From the NCBI GenBank assembly GCA_030145055.1, contig JAQYWK010000004.1, forward strand, positions 572,701-636,700: a DNA stretch of 64,000 nt, read 5' to 3'. Made by a program: the position numbers and the translations under genes. The notes under the pieces are model-generated. The model saw only the letters and a list, made by a program, of their open reading frames with translations, searched no databases and was not told the origin of the DNA. Origin of the DNA: Desulfovibrio sp. (GTDB lineage: Bacteria; Desulfobacterota; Desulfovibrionia; Desulfovibrionales; Desulfovibrionaceae). Of this stretch, positions 1 to 7,403 are shown one piece after another; the stretch's first letter is position 1, and every line of letters starts with the position of its first letter.

Positions 1-22
1 AAGGAGTTTCATTTATTTTCCG

Positions 23-1312
23 TTATCCCTGAAGGATTCTCATGCTTACAGTTTCGCGAGAGATAAAAGGCATCTTGTCGATTACTTTAAGAGCAGCATT
101 AACATCTTTTGTGCATGCTTTATGAGTCGTAAAGACAATCGGAATGTTTGTGCCGGAAGGTGCGCCTTTTTGCACTGCCTGAGCTATTGAAATATTGTGT
201 TCAGCCATGGCTTTTGAAAGTTCAGCCATAACGCCTGCTTTATCCGCAACAGTGAACCTGAAATAGTATTCAGATGATGCTAGTTCGGGCGGTAGGATTT
301 CAGCTTTCTCGATAGGGCTGTTGTTAAAGCCCGTGTTATCGGGAGTCTTAGAGCTGGAAAGGGCCATTATGTCTGCTAGGACCGCACTTCCGGTAGGCAA
401 AGAGCCTGCGCCCTGACCGTGGAAAAATGCTGGGCCGACAGCGTTGCCTTCAACTCGGACCGCGTTGTAGTTTCCGCCGACTCTGGCAAGTAGCAAGGTG
501 TACTTAACAAGCGCCGGAAATACTCCCGCTTCAAGTTTTCCGCCCACATCGCGAACTTGTCCGATGAGTTTTATTCTATATCCAAGTTCACGAGCAAAAC
601 GGATATCCTGTCCTTCTACGCGGGTGATTCCTTCAACAGGAAGATCCGCGAGAGGATAATCTTTACCATAAGCATTTCGGATCAGCACAACTATCTTATG
701 AGCTGTATCAATGCCTTCAATATCGAAAGTCGGATCTGCTTCTGCATATCCTAAATCTGTCGCCTGAGCTAAAGCTGTATCGAACTCAAGTCCGTTAGTG
801 CTCATTTCTGAAAGAATGTAGTTTGCGGTACCATTCAGGATACCTACTATGGATTTGATGCGGTTGGCAGCTAGGCTTTCTTTTATCGACTGGATAATAG
901 GAATGCCGCCGGCAACACTTGATTCGTAGTAGAGTCCGACACCGTTCTTTTTGGCTATTTCAAATAATTCTATTCCGTGTTCCGCTAAGAGGTGTTTGTT
1001 AGCAGTAACAACATGCTTGCCAGCTTCGAGAGCCTTCTTGACTATATCAAGCGCAAGCGTGATGCCGCCCATTAGTTCGACAACAATGTCAGCGTCTGAA
1101 CCTGATGTGAATTCGTCTACATTGTTCGTGAATTTTACATTAGGGCCGGGAAGGTAGTCCCTTTGCTTCTTGAGATCACGGACGAGAACTGACGTTATAT
1201 TAAATTTCTTACCCGAGCGGGCAAGAATAATATCTTCGTTTTCTTCAATAATCCGGGCAAGACCGGTTCCGACTGTGCCGAACCCTGCAATGGCTAACTT
1301 GACTGTCTGCAT
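23..1312 (-). CDS. hom: Homoserine dehydrogenase
   Basis: Reduces aspartate semialdehyde to homoserine, the branch point to threonine and methionine, in the cytoplasm. The N-terminus has the dinucleotide-binding motif GFGTVGTGL (about residues 10-18). Residues 186-206 match the homoserine dehydrogenase signature, with the GYAEADPTFDIEGIDTAHK core. The C-terminal 80 residues (from about 350) look like an ACT domain, usually the site of threonine feedback inhibition. At 429 aa it is a normal monofunctional enzyme without a fused aspartokinase. It lies downstream of the aminotransferase gene on the same strand, separated by a hairpin, so the two may be cotranscribed. asd, which makes its substrate, is also in this window at 59.3 kb. 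Confidence 0.95.
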   Translation of the reverse strand: MQTVKLAIAGFGTVGTGLARIIEENEDIILARSGKKFNITSVLVRDLKKQRDYLPGPNVKFTNNVDEFTSGSDADIVVELMGGITLALDIVKKALEAGKHVVTANKHLLAEHGIELFEIAKKNGVGLYYESSVAGGIPIIQSIKESLAANRIKSIVGILNGTANYILSEMSTNGLEFDTALAQATDLGYAEADPTFDIEGIDTAHKIVVLIRNAYGKDYPLADLPVEGITRVEGQDIRFARELGYRIKLIGQVRDVGGKLEAGVFPALVKYTLLLARVGGNYNAVRVEGNAVGPAFFHGQGAGSLPTGSAVLADIMALSSSKTPDNTGFNNSPIEKAEILPPELASSEYYFRFTVADKAGVMAELSKAMAEHNISIAQAVQKGAPSGTNIPIVFTTHKACTKDVNAALKVIDKMPFISRETVSMRILQG

Positions 1313-1349
1313 TTATACCTCTTTATGAAATTCACTGGAATCTTAAGCG

Positions 1350-1383
1350 GTATTTCCGGCTGCTATAAAACAGCCGGAAATAC
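1350..1383 (-). terminator. Intercistronic hairpin between aminotransferase and hom
   Basis: A perfect 13-bp inverted repeat (GTATTTCCGGCTG pairing with CAGCCGGAAATAC) has an 8-nt loop. It lies between the stop of the aminotransferase gene and the start of hom. No T-run follows it on the minus strand, so it may be an attenuating or RNA-stabilising stem rather than a full terminator. Confidence 0.4.
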
Positions 1384-1397
1384 GGCAATTAGTTATT

Positions 1398-2576
1398 TTA
1401 AGAAGAACATCCGAATAAATCTTTCATGCCACGAACAGCCTGATTAATTCTCTGTCTGTTTTCCACTAAAGCCATACGCACATGGTCGTCTCCGTAACTA
1501 CCGAAACCGAGGCCCGGAGCAACAGCTACTTTGCATTCGCGTAAGAGCAATTTTGAGAATTCAACTGAACCTAAGTGTTTAAACTGTTCAGGAATCTCTG
1601 CCCAGAGGAACTGTGTTGCTTTCGGAGGAGTTACATCCCAACCTATGCGCTGCAATCCTTCGCATAATGCGTCGCGGCGATCCTGATAAATGTCCATCAT
1701 TTCGCGAACGCATTCCTGTGGTCCGCTTAGTGCGGCGCATGCAGCAATTTGAATGGGCTGAAACAGTCCGTAATCCAGATAACTTTTAATACGTGTCAAA
1801 GCCTGTACCATTTCTTGGTTACCACAGCAGAAGCCTACACGCCAACCCGGCATTGAGTAACTTTTAGACAAGGAGAAGAACTCAACTCCAACATCTTTTG
1901 CTCCGCGAGCCTGCAAGAAGCTTGGAGCTTTGTACCCGTCAAAAGTAAAATCAGCATAAGCCAGATCATGAATAACCAGCAGGTCATTCTCTTTAGCGAA
2001 ATCTACTATCTTTTCAAAGAAAGGAATTTCTGCCGTGATACCTGTAGGGTTATGCGGGAAATTAATAATCAATACTTTCGGTTTGGGCCATGTCTGGCGC
2101 ATTGCCATTTCGAGATCTTCAAAGAAGTCTCTGTCATGAGCCATTGGTATAGTTCTAACATCCGCGCCTGCAATAATACTGGCGTAAGGATGAATAGGAT
2201 ATGATGGATCCGGGGCGAAAACGACATCACCAGGGGAAAGCATGACCAGTGCTAAATGCGCCAGCCCTTCTTTGGCGCCCATGGTAACTACGATTTCCTG
2301 ATCTATATCTAAATCAACATCGTATCTTCTTTTATACCACGCGCCCATTTCTCTGCGAAGGCCTTTGATTCCCTTTGAGGCACTATATCTATGGTTGGCA
2401 GGCTTTTGAGCCGCTTCAACCAGTTTATCAACAATGTGCTGAGGTGTCGGGAGGTCCGGGTTACCCATACCCAGATCAATAATGTCTTCGCCTTGGTGGC
2501 GTAACTCCATTTTTAATGCGTTCACTTGGGCAAAAACATAGGGGGGCAGCCTGTGAACTCTTGGAAACTTATCCAT
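1398..2576 (-). CDS. alaC: Class I/II aminotransferase, probable alanine transaminase (AlaC-like)
   Basis: A 392-aa PLP-dependent fold-type I aminotransferase. Visible landmarks are the substrate-side motif [12 protein letters not shown] (about 34-45), NFPHNPTG (about 172-179) and the Schiff-base lysine K238 in [15 protein letters not shown]. The overall look is that of the AlaC/YfdZ group, which interconverts pyruvate and alanine. LL-diaminopimelate aminotransferases are close relatives, so that activity is an alternative. The start ATG follows a GGAG-like ribosome site. The gene precedes hom on the minus strand, and a good sigma70-type promoter lies about 45-70 bp upstream. Confidence 0.85.
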   Translation of the reverse strand: MDKFPRVHRLPPYVFAQVNALKMELRHQGEDIIDLGMGNPDLPTPQHIVDKLVEAAQKPANHRYSASKGIKGLRREMGAWYKRRYDVDLDIDQEIVVTMGAKEGLAHLALVMLSPGDVVFAPDPSYPIHPYASIIAGADVRTIPMAHDRDFFEDLEMAMRQTWPKPKVLIINFPHNPTGITAEIPFFEKIVDFAKENDLLVIHDLAYADFTFDGYKAPSFLQARGAKDVGVEFFSLSKSYSMPGWRVGFCCGNQEMVQALTRIKSYLDYGLFQPIQIAACAALSGPQECVREMMDIYQDRRDALCEGLQRIGWDVTPPKATQFLWAEIPEQFKHLGSVEFSKLLLRECKVAVAPGLGFGSYGDDHVRMALVENRQRINQAVRGMKDLFGCSS

Positions 2577-2618
2577 GGTCGGTACTCCTGAAATAAATAT
2601 AATAAAACTTGAAAAGTA

Positions 2619-2647
2619 TTTGTAACCGTGCCTCTGATTGCTGTCAA
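2619..2647 (-). promoter_or_regulatory. Sigma70-type promoter for the aminotransferase-hom unit
   Basis: On the minus strand, a perfect -35 TTGACA (2642-2647) is followed after 17 bp by TACAAA (2619-2624). It sits about 45 bp upstream of the aminotransferase start and points at it. Confidence 0.55.
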
Positions 2648-2828
2648 AGCTAATATGTATGGCTGTTTATATTTAATTTTGATTGTGATTGTTAATCATT
2701 TAGTAATATTAGTAGGGTTATTTATTGCAAATGGGTGTGATTGGTGAACAATAGTGGGTGAAACTGTTATTTTTGTGAATATTGCGATGAGAATAAATTG
2801 TCTTACGCTGTGTTTTTTATGGATCCTG
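2648..2828. other. AT-rich divergent intergenic region, no gene seen
   Basis: This is part of the 346-bp gap between the minus-strand aminotransferase and the plus-strand small glycogen-binding protein. It is AT-rich, with no open frame of note and no repeat or strong hairpin. The two promoters on its flanks account for the expected function. Confidence 0.6.
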
Positions 2829-2857
2829 TTGACATATAAAAAAAGTCTGTATTAATA
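2829..2857 (+). promoter_or_regulatory. Sigma70-type promoter for the small CBM48-like gene
   Basis: A perfect -35 TTGACA (2829-2834) is followed after 17 bp by TTAATA (2852-2857); TATTAA at 2850 is an alternative -10 with 15-bp spacing. The coding start lies about 65 bp downstream. Confidence 0.5.
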
Positions 2858-2922
2858 GTATAAGTATATTTATATTGTACTTTGTGGCTGAGTAACAAAA
2901 TTATAAGTTAAAGGAGGCTCTT

Positions 2923-3231
2923 GTGGCTATTTCAAAAAAGTATTTAAAAAGTAAGCCAGTTTGTAAGGTGCGCTTTGAAGTCCCAAAATCTCAGATAGAA
3001 AACGGCGAAACGATCTATCTGGTTGGGGATTTTAATGACTGGGACATCGCTTCTACTCCCATGAAGAAACTTAAGAGCGGGAATTATACTGTTACAGTTG
3101 ATCTGGAAACTGGTCGAAATTACGAGTTTCGCTACCTTGCCGGAGAAAGCATCTGGTTTAATGATTCCGCTGCTGACGGTGAAGAAAGCACTCCATATGG
3201 CGATGCTCAGAACTCTATAATCAGCGTTTAG
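2923..3231 (+). CDS. Stand-alone glycogen-binding (CBM48/isoamylase early-set) domain protein
   Basis: A 102-aa protein consisting almost entirely of one early-set beta-sandwich domain. The pattern IYLVGDFNDWD (about 27-37), a strand ending NYTVTVDLETGRNYEFRYL, then the aromatic WFND is the hallmark of AMPK-type glycogen-binding domains. No catalytic domain is attached and no signal peptide is present. It presumably binds an alpha-glucan or acts as an adaptor in the cytoplasm; the partner is not visible here. The GTG start is fixed by AAGGAGG (2911-2917) six bases upstream. It is monocistronic, with its own promoter and a hairpin downstream. Confidence 0.8.
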   Translation: MAISKKYLKSKPVCKVRFEVPKSQIENGETIYLVGDFNDWDIASTPMKKLKSGNYTVTVDLETGRNYEFRYLAGESIWFNDSAADGEESTPYGDAQNSIISV

Positions 3232-3246
3232 CATTTATGTATTTTG

Positions 3247-3301
3247 AAGAAGGATAGATACTTTTAGTTGATCCTTCTTGACCTTGGACCCTCTTTTTTT
3301 T
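3247..3301 (+). terminator. Probable terminator after the CBM48-like gene
   Basis: A 9-bp inverted repeat, AAGAAGGAT (3247-3255) with ATCCTTCTT (3271-3279), is followed about 14 nt later by a run of eight or more T. The distance from stem to T-run is longer than usual, so efficiency is uncertain. Confidence 0.4.
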
Positions 3302-3401
3302 AGCTTCATTCTTCCCGTTATTCCCAAAAGTGATTATTATTGCTTTGAGGAACTTTTATTGTGTTGCCGGGGATTAATATGAAGCAAGATAAGGGGGACA
3401 T

Positions 3402-4325
3402 ATGGTACAGAAAGCTGAAAAAATTTGGTTTGATGGTGAACTAGTTAACTGGGATGACGCTCAGGTTCATGTCCTTACTCATACTTTGCACTACGGTGCA
3501 GGTGTTTTTGAAGGCATACGCTCATATGTTTGCGTGGATGGACAGTCTGCAGTTTTCAGACTCAAAGAACATGTAGTCAGGCTATTTGATTCCGCAAAAA
3601 TTATTGGTATTAAAATACCCTTTACCATCGAAGAAATTACAGATGCAATCATTCTGACCCTTAAGGTTAACGGGCTCAAAGAAGGATATATACGTCCTCT
3701 CGTTTTCATTGGAGACGGAGTTATGGGAGTTCATCCCGGCTCAAATCCTATTAGGGTAGCTATTGCCACTTGGCCTTGGGGTGCGTACCTTGGAGAAGAA
3801 GCGCTTGAAAAAGGGATTAGAGTAAAAACTTCTTCCTTTAATCGCCACCATGTTAATGCAATGATGACCAAGGCAAAGACCTGCGGTAATTACGTTAACT
3901 CTATTCTTGCCAAAGTCGAAGCTGTTACAGATGGGTATGACGAAGCTCTTATGCTTGATACTCAAGGGTATGTTTCTGAAGCTACCGGCGAAAATATTTT
4001 CATCGTAAAAGATAATATCATTAAAACGACTCCTCTCACATCAGTGTTGCCCGGGATAACCCGCGCATCTCTTATGGAAGTTGCATGCGATCTCGGATAT
4101 GAGGTTGTGGAGCAGCTCTTCACTCGTGATGAGCTTTATATTGCTGATGAAGCATTCTTCTGCGGCACAGCTGCTGAGGTAACTCCTATTCGCGAAGTGG
4201 ATAACAGGACCATTGGCGAAGGAAGCTGCGGAGTGATTGCGAAGAAGCTTCAAAAAGAATACTTTAATGCCGTTAAAGGCGGAAATGAAAAATACGCCAA
4301 ATGGCTTAATTACTACGAGATATAG
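3402..4325 (+). CDS. ilvE: Branched-chain amino acid aminotransferase
   Basis: Transfers the amino group from glutamate to the branched-chain 2-oxo acids, the last step of leucine, isoleucine and valine synthesis. It is a 307-aa fold-type IV PLP enzyme. The N-terminus has [16 protein letters not shown] (about 27-42). The PLP lysine is K159 in [10 protein letters not shown], and EATGENIF (about 193-200) and TSVLPGITR follow, the order and spacing of IlvE. The start is preceded by AAGGGGGAC. It stands alone, some 42 kb from ilvBNC, and ends in a clear terminator before dnaX. Confidence 0.93.
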   Translation: MVQKAEKIWFDGELVNWDDAQVHVLTHTLHYGAGVFEGIRSYVCVDGQSAVFRLKEHVVRLFDSAKIIGIKIPFTIEEITDAIILTLKVNGLKEGYIRPLVFIGDGVMGVHPGSNPIRVAIATWPWGAYLGEEALEKGIRVKTSSFNRHHVNAMMTKAKTCGNYVNSILAKVEAVTDGYDEALMLDTQGYVSEATGENIFIVKDNIIKTTPLTSVLPGITRASLMEVACDLGYEVVEQLFTRDELYIADEAFFCGTAAEVTPIREVDNRTIGEGSCGVIAKKLQKEYFNAVKGGNEKYAKWLNYYEI

Positions 4326-4336
4326 TTTTTATCACG

Positions 4337-4373
4337 CGTCCGGGACTGTCGGTTCCGAGTTCCGGACGTTTTT
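4337..4373 (+). terminator. Rho-independent terminator after ilvE
   Basis: A 9-bp GC-rich stem, CGTCCGGGA (4337-4345) with TTCCGGACG (4360-4368), is followed at once by TTTTT. It separates ilvE from dnaX and makes a dnaX start at 4379, only six bases past the T-run, unlikely. Confidence 0.8.
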
Positions 4374-4408
4374 AATATATGGGAACCACATACGGATTTA
4401 CCTGCATA

Positions 4409-6238
4409 ATGAGTACATCGAATCTGACAGCAAAATATCGCCCGCAAACCTTTACTGATGTGGCGGGGCAGCAAGCAGTCAAAACTATTTTATCCCGCGC
4501 AGCACAGCAGGATAAAATTGCACCTGCCTACCTTTTCAGCGGAACACGCGGAGTCGGTAAGACTACTATTGCCCGAATTTTTGCTAAAGCACTCAACTGC
4601 GTTAATGCGCCAACCGCAGAACCATGCAACGTGTGTGAAAACTGTCGTCAGATTACAGCCGGAATCGGCGTTGACGTTGTTGAAATAGATGCCGCTTCCC
4701 ACGGTAAGGTTGATGATGCTCGCCGCCTTAAAGAGGATATCGGCTACGCTCCCATTGAATTTCGCTACAAGGTCTTCATCATAGATGAGGCCCACATGCT
4801 CACCACACAGGCTTTCAATGCTCTATTGAAAACCCTAGAAGAGCCGCCATCCCACGCCACTTTCATAATGGCGACAACGGAAACACATAAATTTCCGGCT
4901 ACGATCATCAGCCGTTGTCAGCACTATGCATTTAAAATGCTTTCAACTTCGGAACTTACTGCGCATCTTAATAATATTTTGCAGATGGAAAAAGTTGAAT
5001 TCGAAAGCGGAGCTGTTGACCTTATCGCAAAAAGAGGGGCGGGTAGTGTTCGTGACTCCATGTCTCTGCTCGGACAGGTCTTGGCGCTAGGCAGTGAAAA
5101 ACTGCTTGAAGCCGATGTCAGATCTATTCTGGGACTCGCAGGAAAAGATGTGTTTTTCACTTTGATGCAGGCTATTCATTCGCGGGATCTTGTCTCTGTC
5201 GGTGAAGTAGTGAAGCAGGTACTTGATCGCGGTTTAGATTTAGGATTTTTTATCCGCGAATTAAGCTCATGCTGGCGCAATATGTTTCTACTCGGACAGT
5301 CAGGGGAGCGTGCAATTCCGCTACTTGACCTTTCTACGGAAGAGGCAAAAGAGTTTATGCACTGGGCGCAAACTTTTGATCGTTCATTCGTCCATGCCTG
5401 CTGGCAGATGACTGTAGATGGTCAACGCAAAGTTATGTCTAGCCTTGAGCCGGCCATGGCGCTTGAACTTTTGCTACTGAATATGGCTAGCCTGTCAGAT
5501 CTTATTTCAATGGAAAGAGCTGGGGCTTTAACAAATGCTGGGGGAGCCGCAATACCTGCTCCAACTCCGGCAGCACCCGCACCGCCTACTCAGCGGCCCG
5601 CACCCGCTTCCATGCCGCCAAATTCTGCGCCTCCGTCAGGAGAAGCGCCACCTTGGCAAAACGCACCTGCCCAACAAAATGGTATGCAGGGCGGCTCTAC
5701 GCAAGCAAGCATGATGCCGGCCTCCAATCGTCCTATGGGGCGTAGTGAATCCGGCAGTCCGGCTGGTGGCAAAGCTACAAATGAAATGGGATCTGAAGAT
5801 TCCTCACTACCTGACGCCGCGAAATCAGAACCTACACAAGAACTTAATGCTCCTGCGGCGACTTCAACCCCTGCCATGAACGGTCCGCGTGACTTTGAAG
5901 GGTTTATGAAGTACGTGGTCGACAGCGGTGCGAATGGGACAGTTGCCGGACTTAATAAGTGTAAAGGTCTACTTGCTGACGGTAAATTGGTGCTGACTTG
6001 CGCTAACCCATTTCATAAGAATCAAATTAGCACCCGTGACACTCTCGCAGCGATTAATCGGCTTTCAGCAGAATATTTTGGTTCTGATATCGAGGTCGAG
6101 TTAGTCGTAAATAGCAAAGGAATCCGAAAGAGCAGACAACAGCTCCGAGCTGAAGTCGAAGCCAATCCAGATGTCATGCGCGTGATTGAAGCGTTTGGTG
6201 CGTCCATTATTGCAGTTGATCCTCGTAGAGATTTGTAA
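4409..6238 (+). CDS. dnaX: DNA polymerase III subunit gamma/tau
   Basis: The clamp-loader ATPase of the replisome. Counting from ATG 4409 (609 aa), it shows Walker A GTRGVGKT (45-52), a zinc knuckle with Cys64, Cys73, Cys76 and Cys79, Walker B VFIIDEAH (122-129) and a sensor region TATETHKFP. Residues from about 385 to 500 are a Pro/Ala/Gln-rich linker. It is followed by a C-terminal domain from about 500 that presumably binds the polymerase (tau-specific). The frame is open 30 bases further upstream to an ATG at 4379, but that start lies against the ilvE terminator and adds residues unlike the family, so 4409 is preferred. The gene leads into ybaB and recR, a classic arrangement. Confidence 0.95.
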   Translation: MSTSNLTAKYRPQTFTDVAGQQAVKTILSRAAQQDKIAPAYLFSGTRGVGKTTIARIFAKALNCVNAPTAEPCNVCENCRQITAGIGVDVVEIDAASHGKVDDARRLKEDIGYAPIEFRYKVFIIDEAHMLTTQAFNALLKTLEEPPSHATFIMATTETHKFPATIISRCQHYAFKMLSTSELTAHLNNILQMEKVEFESGAVDLIAKRGAGSVRDSMSLLGQVLALGSEKLLEADVRSILGLAGKDVFFTLMQAIHSRDLVSVGEVVKQVLDRGLDLGFFIRELSSCWRNMFLLGQSGERAIPLLDLSTEEAKEFMHWAQTFDRSFVHACWQMTVDGQRKVMSSLEPAMALELLLLNMASLSDLISMERAGALTNAGGAAIPAPTPAAPAPPTQRPAPASMPPNSAPPSGEAPPWQNAPAQQNGMQGGSTQASMMPASNRPMGRSESGSPAGGKATNEMGSEDSSLPDAAKSEPTQELNAPAATSTPAMNGPRDFEGFMKYVVDSGANGTVAGLNKCKGLLADGKLVLTCANPFHKNQISTRDTLAAINRLSAEYFGSDIEVELVVNSKGIRKSRQQLRAEVEANPDVMRVIEAFGASIIAVDPRRDL

Positions 6239-6291
6239 TTCTTTACGATTTTAGTATATGAAACGATATTCATTTCAAAAGGAGAAATATA

Positions 6292-6603
6292 ATGAAAGGT
6301 ATGAATGATCTAATGCGTCAGGCTCAGGTTATGCAGCGTAAAATGTCCGAGCTTCAGGAAGATCTCAAAAAACGCGAAGTTGAAAGCTCAGCTGGTGGCG
6401 GAATGGTTAATGTAAAAGTTAACGGTTCATCCGAAGTTCTTTCCATCGTAATCGATCCAGCAGTTATCGAATCCGGTGATGCAGAAATGATTCAGGATCT
6501 CGTAATGTCCGCAGTAAATGACGCGAACAAAAAAGCAAAAGCCATGATGGAATCAGAAATGTCCCAGATCACTGGCGGCATGAACATTCCAGGCATGATG
6601 TAA
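6292..6603 (+). CDS. ybaB: YbaB/EbfC-family nucleoid-associated protein
   Basis: A 103-aa DNA-binding protein of the YbaB/EbfC family, cytoplasmic and normally a dimer. It shows the family layout: an N-terminal helix rich in Met and Gln (MNDLMRQAQVMQRKMSELQ), then a central glycine-rich strand region (GGGMVNVKVNGSSEVLSI), and a C-terminal helix with many Lys and Met. It is preceded by AAAGGAGAAAT and lies between dnaX and recR, the usual neighbourhood for this family. Its specific role in this organism is unknown; in other bacteria it bends DNA and influences gene expression. Confidence 0.92.
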   Translation: MKGMNDLMRQAQVMQRKMSELQEDLKKREVESSAGGGMVNVKVNGSSEVLSIVIDPAVIESGDAEMIQDLVMSAVNDANKKAKAMMESEMSQITGGMNIPGMM

Positions 6604-6614
6604 TAAAGTTTTAT

Positions 6615-6662
6615 TGCCTTCGGCGAGCAGGGGGCTTTTTGCTTCTTAAGCCGCCGGAGGCA
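6615..6662. repeat. REP-like intergenic hairpin element
   Basis: An 11-bp stem with one G-T pair, TGCCTTCGGCG (6615-6625) with CGCCGGAGGCA (6652-6662), encloses a G-run, a short T-run and CTTAAG. Read on the minus strand, it begins TGCCTCCGGCGGCT, a core resembling intergenic elements I associate with Desulfovibrio genomes. A relative lies at 61.49 kb. It could also slow transcription between ybaB and recR. Confidence 0.45.
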
Positions 6663-6697
6663 TTAACAAGCACAGTCCGTAAATATAGAGGTCGCAA

Positions 6698-7303
6698 GTG
6701 GAAAATTTACCGGGTCCTTTGAGAGCGGTGGCTTTGGAGTTGTCTAAGCTTCCGGGGCTTGGTCCTAAATCTGCCCTAAGAATTGCTTTGACTATGCTTA
6801 AGATGCCTAAGGAAAAGGTTTCTGGCATTGGGCAGAGTATTATTAGTTTGCGTGAAAATCTTTGTATTTGCGAAGAATGTGCAAGTATTACAGAGACTTG
6901 TCCTTGTCGTATTTGTTCTGATCTTGGTAGGGAGAGAGATAAACTTTGTCTTGTTTCTGAATGGGATTCTCTTCTTGCAATTGAAGAAATGGGTCTTTAT
7001 CGCGGCTACTATTTAGTACTTGGCGGCCTTCTTTCTCCGCTTGATGGTGTATCTCCGCAGCATTTGGAATTTAATAAGCTTGAAGATCGCCTTGCTAAGG
7101 GGCAGGTTACTGAGCTGATTCTTGCTCTTGGCGCTACTGTTGAAGCTGAAGCCACGGCTTCGTATGTAAAAAATATGGTTGTAAACAGGTTTCCGCAGAT
7201 TTCCTTAAGTCGTTTTGCTCAGGGCATTCCTATTGGAACTGAGGTTAAACATACTGACAAGGAAACCTTGCGTCAGGCCCTTGAATATCGCCAAAAGTTG
7301 TAG
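6698..7303 (+). CDS. recR: Recombination protein RecR
   Basis: A partner of RecO/RecF in loading RecA at gaps during recombinational repair. The 201-aa sequence has the N-terminal helix-hairpin-helix (KLPGLGPKSALRIAL, about 18-32) and a four-cysteine zinc module (CEECASITETCPCRIC, about 57-72). A Toprim domain follows, starting near LCLVSEWDSLLAIEE and including GGLLSPLDGVSP. The length is that of the family. The GTG start at 6698 is used because the protein aligns from MENLPGPL and AGAGGTCGC lies just upstream. It is third in the dnaX-ybaB-recR series. Confidence 0.95.
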   Translation: MENLPGPLRAVALELSKLPGLGPKSALRIALTMLKMPKEKVSGIGQSIISLRENLCICEECASITETCPCRICSDLGRERDKLCLVSEWDSLLAIEEMGLYRGYYLVLGGLLSPLDGVSPQHLEFNKLEDRLAKGQVTELILALGATVEAEATASYVKNMVVNRFPQISLSRFAQGIPIGTEVKHTDKETLRQALEYRQKL

Positions 7304-7403
7304 TTTTTAATCACAAATTTCTATTCATATTGCTGATTCTTCTTCGATATGGACAAACTTGCTACTGATAAGCTTGATATAGCAATATCGAAAAGGATAC
7401 CGG

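Noticed and set aside
4379-4408. Longer dnaX reading frame starting at 4379
   Set aside because: The start would be six bases past the T-run of the ilvE terminator and the extra residues do not fit DnaX; ATG 4409 gives the normal N-terminus.
5026-5040. Programmed frameshift site in dnaX (A-rich CGCAAAAAGAG)
   Set aside because: Only a short A-run inside the ATPase-to-clamp-binding part, in the wrong position and frame for a gamma-type shift, with no stimulating stem seen.
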